A DNA stretch of 64,000 bases from Erpobdella octoculata (lineage: Eukaryota > Annelida > Clitellata > Hirudinida > Erpobdellidae), in contig OZ022238.1 in assembly GCA_963978895.1 (NCBI GenBank), positions 11,992,918 to 12,056,917 on the forward strand. The letters run 5' to 3'. The notes under the pieces were generated by a model. That model did not search any database. It was not told where the DNA came from and saw nothing but the letters and a program-made list of their open reading frames with translations. This document shows, one piece after another, positions 1-10,300 of the stretch (its first letter is position 1; every line of letters starts with the position of its first letter). Both the position numbers and the translations under genes were made by a program.

Positions 1-129
1 TTGATGTTCCTAATTATCATTTAATTGAATTTAATAAATATTAAGTATAATTTAATGTGAAGTTAATCAATATTAAGTATAATTTAATGTTTTCTCATTG
101 ATGATTAATTATTTTTAACTGTTTTTCAG

Positions 130-3100
130 GGTTCCGTTGAGACTGAACACCTCCGACTCAGAGAACATCAACCCATTCTCTAATAACAATTTAAACAATT
201 TCAACAACAACATTTCCAACATCAACAACATTGCCAGCAGCAACATCAACAACAATTTTACTGCAACTCGTCGGTCTGCTGGCTCCCCTATGGTCCAACT
301 TGGCAACAAGCCACCCGGTAGAACCCCCGTAGACACGGAACACAAGTTCAGATCTGCTCTGCCCCAGTCTCCATTTGATGAGGATGATGTTGGTTTTTAA
401 TGTTATTCGTAGTAATGTAAAACGTTTTGTGTTGCTTTCACGTGTTGCCAATTTTATTGTGCTGCTGTCATTTGTTGGGGCAATGTTTTTGCTTTTGGAC
501 ATTGTTTTTATTAATTAATTATTTCGAATTTTTTTTCTACACCAATCAAAACAGGTGCTGAAGAACGGACTTCACGACTTCACAATCAACAAAAGTGCTC
601 TTGTTGTTGACAGGGATATCCATAGTGAAGGTGCTTGAATTACAACTATTGATTAATTAATGTGAACCAATTTATATGGTGCTCGGTCATAATGAGATGC
701 ACAAAATTATATAACGACTAACTGCTGCTCCTTGGAACATCGTGAAAAGTTTTTCTAATTTATTTATTTATTCTTCCAAGGTCCAGAACTGATATCAGAC
801 GATCACGATGATGACGACCACGGCTTGACAAGGCCAGACACTATCGACACCATAATACAGGAGTTGGCACATCGAAATGAAAGGTGTGCTTGCTACATGG
901 GTTTTTTTTTATTTGCAATGCTGTTGTGTGCTATGAGGTGTATTATGTTATTTAATGAAATATTATTTTGGTCTTACAATTATCTTATCCATAAGGAATT
1001 TGAAGTTTTATTGTTATATTTAAAATAAGAATTTTGTTTTATATAACGTGTTTATTAACTGTAAATCTCGTGAAACTCTCTAGCAGTTGATCACCACCAG
1101 ACTGGCAGTTGTGGTGTTTTAATTTTAGATGTGTGATTACAAGTAGTTCTATTCTATTGGAATATTAAATGTAATATTATATTTATTTTATGTTATTTTG
1201 TTATATTCAATATATTAAATGTAATATTATGATTATATTAATTATTATTATTATATTACGTTAAATGTTTTATTTAGCGAATCTGTGAGAGAGATAGTTG
1301 ATGAATATCGAAAACACTTCCTCCATCACTCGAACCAATCGAGGTAGAATACTTCTTTGGCTCCTTCAGTCCTGCTGGTTTAAGGAGGCTGACTGATCCC
1401 ATTCTTTTTTATCTACCTTTTGGTCATTGAGATCCTGTGATCTCTATTGGAGTCTCCTGTTGAGAATTAAATTTCTATTTATATATAAGTTATGTTTTAA
1501 TTTTTGTTTTTTATTATAGGGGTGAGGAGAGAAAGTTCAAACTCTTCCACCTGATACTCATCGCTCGAAATCGAGAATGCTCCAATGTGTGGCGGCATCA
1601 CTCAGAGACGATACTCAATCTTTTGCTTGATAGTCTCTTGGATGATTTGGTTTGTGGTTGAAGTTTTTCAATCAGTTGGTTGAATATTATAAACTAGCAG
1701 TTGGTTAATTGCTTGAGATAGTTGAGTCGTTGGTGGCAGAGCGGTAGAGCGTTCGCCTGTTGATCGTTAAGTCGGCAGTTCGAGCCTCGTCGGCGTCACC
1801 AGCGTAACTTTCTTAAGCAAGGAGTTCACTCGCATTGCTAAAGGGGTAGCCTATAAATGGCTGCCTCTGCAAGCACCCTTTCTCACCTTTGTGCAAGACT
1901 TGTCTTGAAAAAGGCCTGTGCTAAATCTTAGTAAAAAAATTTATAAGCTAATTGTTTTCCACTCTCACCAGGATTACATCAGGGAGCTGTCACTTAAAGC
2001 GATTGTTGAATTGATGTTTTGCCACTTAGAGCACTTTGAGGGTCGTGCCGAGACCATACTTACCAGGGTCATCGAGGCTCGCAGGGACACTTCGTCACTG
2101 GTTCGTTTGCCTTGTTTATCTCTTCTTTATTTGTAACAGGTGACCAGTTTGTGATGCAATCGAATTATTTACTGATCAGGTGTCTACTACGGCGCAAGAC
2201 AGCGCTCTAGTTATAGCTTCTCTACTTCCTGCTCACCTGTGCCTGACCATACTTCACCCGTTCATTATCGACAATGACTTTCCCACGAAACTCCTCTCCT
2301 TCAAGATACAGAGGTGCGTCGTGGAAAACATTACCGATAAGCACGTGATGAGGGACCTGCTACCGTTTATTATCTCTGGCATTCTCAAGGTTTGTTGGAA
2401 AGAAGTGTTTTGTTGTTGTTGACATTTGTTTCACTTTTTTTTATACATGTATGTATATATTATAGTTTTAACTATAATTATAAATGTTTAATTATATTTT
2501 TAATAATAGTAATTAATAATAAATTTCACTCCAGGGATATGACTATAATTATAAATGTTTAATTATATTTCTAATGTTTGTTAGTAATTAATAATAATAA
2601 TAAATTTCACTAAAGGGATATGAAGACGAGATGAGCCCGATTAGGAAGGAGAGTGTATTCACCCTGGTCACGATTTACATTCTCATAGGTGATGATTTGA
2701 AGCCTTATCTGAAGGATCTGTCAACCAGCAAGGTTTTTTTATTTTTTATGCTTATTAGAATTAATTTATATATATATATATATATTAGGGATGTCACGGG
2801 TACCCGAACCCGAGTTCGGTACTACCCGGTCTTTTTCTGATACCCGAACTCGAACCCGAAAGTGTGAAAATTTGGTACCCGAACCCGAAAATGTGAAAAC
2901 TTGATACCCGAACCCGAAAATGAGAAAACTTGATACCCGAACCCGAACTCGAACCCGAAAATGTGAAAACTTGATACCCGAACTCGAACCCAAGTTTTGT
3001 TGACGTAACATATTATACTAATCGCGAGCGTAGAAGTTTTGTATTATCACCTTTGCGTAACAAATAACACAAATACGTCATTTTATTAGTGATTGTGTAA

Positions 3101-3986
3101 ACTAAACCACTAATCCATTTGATTATAATCAGGCCGGACCGAGCCGCGAACGAACTAAAATAATTAAGCCTCCTTCGGTCGAAGAAATCGCGGATAGCCA
3201 TGACTCTAAACTTTTTACTTCAGTTATATAACCTTATATTTATTCATTCATATACTCAAAGTTTTTCTGATATAACAAAGACCCTTTTTTATAAAGATAA
3301 TCTTGCATAATCCTAAACTTTAACTGGCAAAGTCTATAAATGATCTATGCGCCACAGTTATTTTATTGGCAAATGTGTAAGCTAGGACACTAATCCGCCT
3401 GATTGCCCGACCGGACCGAGCCGCGAAAAAATTAATAAACAACAATAATTTAAGAGGTAACGTATTATGCTAATCGCAAGCCATGCAAGTTTTGTATTAT
3501 CACCTTTGCGTAACAAATAACACAAATAGGTCATTTTATTGGTGAGTGTGTAAACTAGACCACTAATCCGCCTTATTATCTGGCCGGACCGAGCCACGAA
3601 CGAACTAAAATAATTAAGCCTCCTTCGGCCAAAAAAATCACATTATTTGGCAAGCTAAAAAAATAACTTGTTAGAGTTTATTCAATACATGTAATGTCCA
3701 ATGGATGAATTGATCGCTCTCGTTTGTATATGTATATACACTAGGTAAATTTAAAATCAATCCAGGAATTTGAAATCATAAACCAGTACCCGAACCCGAA
3801 CCCGGTTTTTGGAAAACTACAAACCCGAACCCGAAAACCTGAGTTTCACAAACCCGAACCCGAAAACTCGAGTTTTACAAACCCGAACCCGAAAACTCTA
3901 GTTTCACAAACCCGAACTCGAACCCGAAAACTCTAGTTTCACAAACCCGAACCCGAAAACTCCAAAAAGTACTACCCGTGACATCC

Positions 3987-4028
<42 letters not shown>

Positions 4029-4486
4029 TATATATATATATATATATAATGATAATTTTTACTAAAAGTTAGCTCATTGCATATCATTAGTGATAAATAT
4101 AGTACATTAGAAGTATATCAGGATATGAATGTGGTTGGTCCAAAGTGGCAGTCTGCTCTGAACTGTCACTTGTGGAAAGAACTAATAAGGAAAAAACGTC
4201 CAATCGTAGCATAACATGGAAAAGCTACATTTATCAATTAAATGATGATGATGAGAATTAGTCATATATTGTAATATATTTCAGTGTTCTATATTGAATA
4301 GGGCTGAATATCAAGTAGTTCTTCATTTCAATTTAGTTATTTTACCAAGTTTAATAGCTTCAGAATATATTCAATGTATTTCCAAAATTCTTTCAGATGA
4401 AGTTACTGAACTTGTACATAAAAAGGGCACTCAGTCACCGGGACAACCCAAAGACTGCTTCCTCTCATAAAGAAGGGACAGTTTAA
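130..4486 (+). CDS. CLASP: CLASP (CLIP-associating protein), 3' exons with C-terminal TOG domain; 5' end outside window
   Basis: CLASPs bind microtubule plus ends and kinetochores, suppress catastrophe and promote rescue through TOG (HEAT) domains. Exons read here with consistent phases: 130-388, 555-630, 781-883, 1520-1649, 1972-2100, 2180-2389, 2616-2732, 4397-4486 (TAA 4484-4486). The first exon encodes an Asn/Ser-rich linker; NKSAL and a DDHDDDD stretch follow, then HEAT helices: LAHRNER, EERKFKLFHL, TILNLLLDSL, DYIRELSLKAIVELM, KIQRCVVENI, GYEDEMSPIRKESVF, IGDDLKPYLKDL. The last exon opens with MKLLNLYIKRA, the near-invariant CLASP C-terminal signature, followed by a short hydrophilic tail. 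Introns carry a SINE (1727-1900) and a hAT-like element (2786-3989). A possible 66-nt cassette exon is listed separately. The family is seen by recognition of the C-terminal block; which vertebrate paralogue it equals is not meaningful for an invertebrate gene. The upstream TOG domains lie outside the window. Confidence 0.93.
1278..1343 (+). CDS. CLASP: Candidate in-frame cassette exon of CLASP (22 codons)
   Basis: This 66-nt segment lies in the intron between CLASP exons 781-883 and 1520-1649. It is preceded by TTTATTTAG and followed by GTAGAA, has no stop in the required phase and preserves phase on both sides (2 nt carried in, 2 nt carried out). Inclusion would add 22 charged residues, including VREIVDEYRKHFLHHS, between NE and the RGEERK that starts the next HEAT helix. 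Skipping it gives the contiguous NER-GEERK expected from the family. It may be an alternative exon or a chance open stretch; intronic DNA around it is otherwise AT-rich without open frames. Confidence 0.5.
1727..1900 (+). mobile_element. tRNA-derived SINE in a CLASP intron
   Basis: The head has an A-box-like stretch (GTGGCAGAGCGGTAGAGCG) and a B box (GCAGTTCGAGCC) about 35 bp apart, as in a pol III tRNA promoter, and its ends (GTTGGTG near 1728, CACCAGCG near 1797) can pair like an acceptor stem. The body matches the minus-strand copy at 55562-55796 through TAAGCAAGGAGTTCA and GCTAAAGGGGTAG. After GGCTGCCTCTGCAAG the tail differs from that copy and lacks its hairpin, so this is either another subfamily or a copy with a replaced 3' end. 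The tRNA-like part is a SINE head and not a functional tRNA gene. Confidence 0.8.
2786..3989. mobile_element. hAT-like non-autonomous element with CCCGAA subterminal repeats, in the last CLASP intron
   Basis: Both ends carry the 17-bp inverted repeat TAGGGATGTCACGGGTA, flanked by TA-microsatellite sequence that hides any target duplication. Just inside each end are clusters of CCCGAACCCGAA spaced by AAATGTGAAAACTTGATA-like (left, about 2802-2995) or AAACTCGAGTTTCACAAA-like (right, about 3786-3975) spacers. The interior holds a direct repeat of about 190 bp (around 3010-3195 and 3455-3640) plus a third partial copy (3360-3425). No transposase frame is visible. The TAGGGATG terminus resembles hAT ends from general family knowledge; superfamily assignment is inference. 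Confidence 0.8.
3990..4048. repeat. (TA)n microsatellite
   Basis: Nearly pure TA dinucleotides directly abut the right end of the hAT-like element. A shorter TA run (about 2768-2785) abuts its left end, suggesting that insertion happened within a TA tract. Confidence 0.95.
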
Positions 4487-6540
4487 GAATTGTGACTGTT
4501 TTCTTGTTATATTCTGACCTTACAAAAGACTTTTCGTATCCGATGTTGCATTGACTGATGGTGGTATGATGTTGAAGAGGAAGTGATGACAAAATGATGG
4601 TTGAGATGGGGGGGGTAATATTCGAACGTAAACGAGCAACTGCGACTGGTGGTGGTGTTTCTCATAAATTATTTGATGTTGCTGTTGAGTATTGGTCGGA
4701 TATATATGAGAGAAGAGATTGTATAGTTATGATAGTGATGTCCTATGATCATCATCATCGTCTCGGTCACCATCGTCATTGCTGCATCTGAACGTGTGCA
4801 CGTTGTTCATTCCTTCGCATGTAACCAACCTGCATACTTGTGTGCGAGATTTGTTTATTTTTTTCGACAGCCAGTATGTAGCATGCTTGTTTGTTTGTTT
4901 GCTCGCATCGGAATTAGTTGCAACTTAGAAAAAAAAACCTCCATTGCTATTATTGATTGTAATTTTTTTAATATTAATAATAAATTATAGTTATTATTTA
5001 GAGATTTAAAGGAAATGTGATCTTTGTTTAATCAGCTGAAGAGTATTTTTGTGGTAGAATGTAGCTAGAAATTAATGTGAGGATTTGCGGTTTTTGTATT
5101 ATTATTATTATTGTTGTGTATCATCATTATTATTATTCTTATTACTATTAAATAAGAATTGTATGTTTTGTTGCTTCAGGAGCTGTTTTTGGTGATGATA
5201 TTTTTATAAGAGTTTCTAGCTTAATACTTCTTCTCTGCATCTCGGAGACGCATATTTTCTTTTTTGTAGTAGTTGTACAGCTGGGAGAAGAGGGGCCAGA
5301 AAGTTGGGCAATGTGGTGAAAATTGCTGTTTAAATGGCTGAAACAATTCAATTTCATCCGTTTTTAATTTATTGGATTATTCAATTTCTCAATGTGACTT
5401 TATTACTAACCTATCTATAAATATTGTATGGAAGCATTCATGTCATGCTTATTCTTAACATACATTATGTTGATGTGTTTATTGTTGTTCTTGCATTTTT
5501 ATTTCAATCAAAATAAAAAAAACTACTACTGCTCCTAATAATAATAATCATAATAATAATAATAATAAATAAACATTAAAAGAAAGATTTTGATATATTC
5601 CTTATTTTACACTGTTTTTTCTGATTGTTTGCTTTTTTCCTGTTTTGTGATTCTGTTTAATTGGAAAAAAGGATTTAAAAAAGTTTTATATATATATATA
5701 TATATATAGAATTAATAAATTCACGTGTTGTGCATGATTATGATGCGGTATTACCCTTGTTGCTATTTTGTCATGAAATCGGTCCGTGGATGATCATATC
5801 ATCAGTATTTGTACAATTATCTTATCCATAATTATTACCTCTCTCTCTCTCTCTCTTATTAATTATGATTTTTAAATTGATTGAGGTTAAATTAACTTTA
5901 ATATAAAACTTATGTATGTTTAATTTCTTGTACAACTTTGTTGCTTCAGGTCTTTTGTATGCATCATTCTCATCTGAAACTCTTTTCATGTGTGTAGCAT
6001 TATATTTCATTTGTTTTTAAACTCTTTTTTGTACCTACGCTGAGCAACATCGACATTTTTATGAACTACTACTACGGCTACAAACGCGACTCAACTACGT
6101 CTGCCACTGTAGTCGTTATTTTTTTTGTTAGTTCTCTTCTCAGTCTGTGTCGTGTTGTGCGTGTGTGCATGCACATATAAGTTGAAATGTTAAAAAAAAC
6201 TTTTTAAACAAAACATTTTTTAGTTTCATTTTTTTTTTTTTAATTTTTTCTTTTCAGGTTATTGGAAACTCCTTTGTGTTGAAAGTTGTTTTTTTTCGAT
6301 GATATTTCAATCATTCATAAATCTTGATTCGTTATAAATTATCTTTCAAGTTCAGTTACACTTATTTCAATGCTAAAGCGTCGTCGTCATTGTCACAAAA
6401 ATAACGGCTTGCTAAATATAGAAAGACTTAATCAGAAAACTTCTAATTTTTGTATTACAACGTTTTTATTATTGTCTTAAACTCAGTTTCTTGTGAGGGT
6501 CAATCCAAGAAAATAAGAATTGTGATAAATTAAGAAGCAC
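4487..6540 (+). other. CLASP 3' UTR and intergenic DNA, no gene seen
   Basis: After the CLASP stop the sequence is AT-rich with ATT/TAA trinucleotide patches (5098-5150, 5540-5570), a (TA)n run (5690-5708) and a (CT)n run (5830-5857). AATAAA-like polyadenylation signals occur near 5510 and 5564, either of which could end the transcript. Short open frames here show no family resemblance. Confidence 0.6.
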
Positions 6541-6544
6541 AAAT

Positions 6545-6930
6545 GATGGATAATACCGTCCGTGTTACAGCAGTCAATAACAAAATACTTGTGTTACAGC
6601 AATAAATAACAAATTACTTGTGTTACAGCAGTCAATACTAAAATAATATAATAAATTTATCGTCAGTAATAAAAAGTAAAAACTGCTTGTGTTACAGCAG
6701 TTAATAACAAAATACTTGTGTTACAGCAGTTAATAACAAATTACTTGTGTTACAGCAGTCAATACTAAAATAATATAATAAATTTATCGTCAATAATAAA
6801 AAGTAAAAACTGCTTGTGTTACAGCAGTTAATAACAAAATACTTGTGTTACAGCAGTTAATAACAAGTTACTTGTGTTACAGCAATCAATAACAAGTTAC
6901 TGGTGTTACAGCAATCAATAACAAGTTACT
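6545..6930. repeat. Minisatellite with TTGTGTTACAGCAG units and a higher-order repeat
   Basis: About eleven imperfect units of roughly 28-30 bp contain CTTGTGTTACAGCAGTCAATAA-like sequence. A larger block of about 130 bp, including ACTAAAATAATATAATAAAT followed by TTATCGTC, is itself duplicated (6638-6688 and 6762-6812). A 79-codon open frame overlapping its end is not supported as a gene. Confidence 0.9.
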
Positions 6931-7360
6931 TAATTGTTACTTTGCTGGTTTCGAATGGATTTAGTTTTTTAATGACTAAAAATGTGTTAAATAGTTATCG
7001 CCCAAAATATCATCTGACTAAATTTTTTTTTAAATGTGGCTTGTCGTTGTCCCCCACTATTCGTGTTCATATGTGTCTAAGCAATATATGCCAAATTAGC
7101 GTTAATTTGAAATTCAGTCTGCTGAGTGCTTGCTCATTAAATTGAATGAACGCCTGAGCTTTGAAAACAATCCGTACTATTATGCCTGGCCTTTCTCTAC
7201 CTGTTATGTCTGCAAGCAGTTGACAGTATAACTAGTAGTCTGGTGACCTCATATTATAGTAGTTGAAGGTGTATATATATATAAATATGTAAATAGCAGG
7301 AAGACTCGACGGCAGGAAAGACGTTGTTTTGCTTTCACTTGTGAATTCCTCGTGTTAAAA

Positions 7361-10300
7361 ATGTGCAAAACAGCGATGGACGAGAACTTGGTTAGACTGA
7401 TTGGAGTGTTCATATGCTGCATGTACTTGGTTAGTTTAGTTTGACATTTTTGTTCGAAATTTTGCTTGTTTTAGCCTGAAATTAGAGTGGCGTCTCATGT
7501 GGAGTTGAATAATGGTGATCAAGTGATCAGTACTGATCAGCGTTAGAAAGTTGTTTTCGCGTGTCTGCGGTTTTGACTATATTAACTATTTATTAACCCA
7601 TTAACGTATGACTCAAAGTTTTTTTGATATTTTTTAATTGTATTAAGTGCATCACTCTAATGACGAAATGCAAAAATTCATTTACAATATCAATTACAAA
7701 ATATTTATCGCAGAAAATCAAATGTCCTTGAAAAAGGACGTTATGCGTTACTGATTAGAGTAGGTACTGCACGGGCGGGGCCGGGCCTTGATTGTTAGGG
7801 TTTTTAAACGGGCCTGAAATCAAGCCGGTCGGTCGAGATATTTTGCCAAGTATAAACAATTTATGCTTAACAAGTAAATTAAAAACGAATTTGTAAAACC
7901 AATGCTTTTATATGTAATTAAAACACAAATTTTGCAATCAATTTTTTATTATATTACTCTTTTATTTTATGTTAAAGTCGAAATATCTTAATTATATCAA
8001 AATATTGAAATTAATTAAAATTATCTAAATTTATTGACTTATTGTAAAACTAATAATTGAATAATGCATTGTCTTCTATTTTAAGCATGTATGCAAAATT
8101 TGAAAAAATCTATCATCAGGAAGTGACTCAAAAATTGATTGCAAGATTTGAAACAGACAGAGAAACAAACAGACAAACAGAGAAACAGAGACGACGAGTT
8201 AATAAAAGCATTTGTAATAATAATAAAAATATCATCAAAAAGCATCGAATTTAAATATCTCAACTATTTTCATGAAAATTTCGTACACGCTTGAGAATCG
8301 CGGTCAGTGAGTGTGGTTCGTGTTAACTTGGTAAAATAGTCTGCCAGTCGGTTAGCGTTTTGTGGTCAAGAAAACCCTCAAGAAAACCCTCAAGAAAACC
8401 CCCAAGAAAACCCTCAAGAAAACCCTCAAGAAACCCCTCGATAAAATCCTCAAGAAAATTAACTCAATAAATTGACTTATTGTAAAACTAATAATTGAAT
8501 ATTGCATTGTCTTCTATCTTGAGCATGTATGCAAAATTTGAAAAAAATCTATCATCAGGAAGTGACTCAAAAATTGATTGCAAGATTTGAAACAGACAGA
8601 GAAACAGACAGAGAAACAGACAGAGAAACAGACAGAGAAACAGAGCCGACGAGTTAATAAAAGCATTGGTAAAAATGGGCCGGGACCAAAAATAGATGGA
8701 CCGGGCTTGAAATTTTGGCTTATAAAACTGGCCGGTCTGCAGAAAATCGGCCCATGCAGTTCTTTATTACTGATTATAATTACTGATTATGGTGTATTGT
8801 ATTGCGTGATGCAGGCGGAAACACTCCATATGCAAAGCCATATCACTTGACATTACACTTCAAACATTTTTTTTGAACTTACTTTCCTGTAATGGACGTT
8901 TTTCAATTTTATTACTTCTTACTGTTCTTTTGTAGCAAACATATTAAAGCTTTTCCAATATTCAAGAAAACAAAAAAATGTAAAATTATTGTCAAAATAT
9001 AAAATAAACAGCATGTCTTTTAATAGATATTTGGCAAACAGGTTTGTTAACAACATCCAGAAATTGTATTGGCAATACCAATCACAATAGCCACTTAAAA
9101 AAGCATTGAGCATACCAATATCAATACTCAACTAAAAAGGTATTGCTGCCAATACCAAATGCCAAAACTAATACTTAAAAAATATTTTTTCTCAAGTATT
9201 TCATTATTAGCACACAAATTTGAAATCATTCAATGCCCAAAAATGAAAAACAAAAAAAATTAAACAAAATAACAAAAGTGCAAAATAAAAAGCATTATTT
9301 GCAAAAATTGTTACCACCGATCACTATAAGTTTTTTATTGAGACATTACAACACTTTACAAAACAAACTGATCAAGAGCACACCACTGATTTTAATATAT
9401 AACTGGATCGCGCTTAGCCCTGCCTGGGTATAGCCCCCGCTAGCCATTTTGACACCCCTTATGCTATTTATGGAAAATCTTTAAAAGTGCAAAATTACCG
9501 ACTTGTGCAGCTAAGAATTGTTGAATCAACAACATAAGGGAGCCAAACAGTCATTTCATTTGTATGTACTCAATTACTGCAATTTTTTAACAAGTTTTAT
9601 TTGCCACCCGAGCTATGATATAAAACCCTCTAACCTACGGCTAGCGACCCAACATGCCCAACAGTTATTATCAGCTTTAATAATTTAATGTGAGCTTCAA
9701 CCTATTATCAAATTTTAATAATTGAAAGTTTCAAATTTTAAGTTCGGAAAGATTAAATAGGGCGCTAAAATGGTGGCAGCGAGAGGCTAGGGAAATTATA
9801 ATTTATTTAATAGACTAAGCGCGATCCAGTTATATATTGAGATGATTGGAGCACAATCAAACGGGAGAAAAAAATACGTTAACGTTAACAAAACAAATGT
9901 CAATATGTACCAAAAAAAAGTGTGTTTGAATTTTTTAACATATTTTAATTTTTACAAACTTTTATTCAGGTTACAATCTCTGTTTGTGTGTGTGTGTGTG
10001 TGTGGCTTTCTCTGTACACAAATTTTGCAAGTAAAATTTAACCAGCTTTTTTGACTAGCTAGAAAGTTGAAACTTTCAGCATAGCTTTATATTGGATGAC
10101 AATACATGATTCAATTAAAAAAAATAATTTGAACATCTTTCGTATTTCTAAATCGAGTGTATTTGAAATCAAAGTTTGTGTTGAAAATTGTTTTTTCGTA
10201 TACTTGTTTAGCATTCAAAAAATGTTTGTATTGGGTATTGACTAATTTTTGCTTTAAATGTATCGGCGATACCAAGCCAATTTTTCTCAGTAAAAGTATT

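Noticed and set aside
1727..1803. Functional tRNA gene
   Set aside because: Has A and B boxes and pairing ends, but the anticodon arm does not fold properly and the same sequence heads a longer dispersed SINE at 55562-55796.
2802..2995. CCCGAA repeats as interstitial telomere sequence
   Set aside because: Units are spaced by non-telomeric sequence and lie just inside transposon ends, so they belong to that element.
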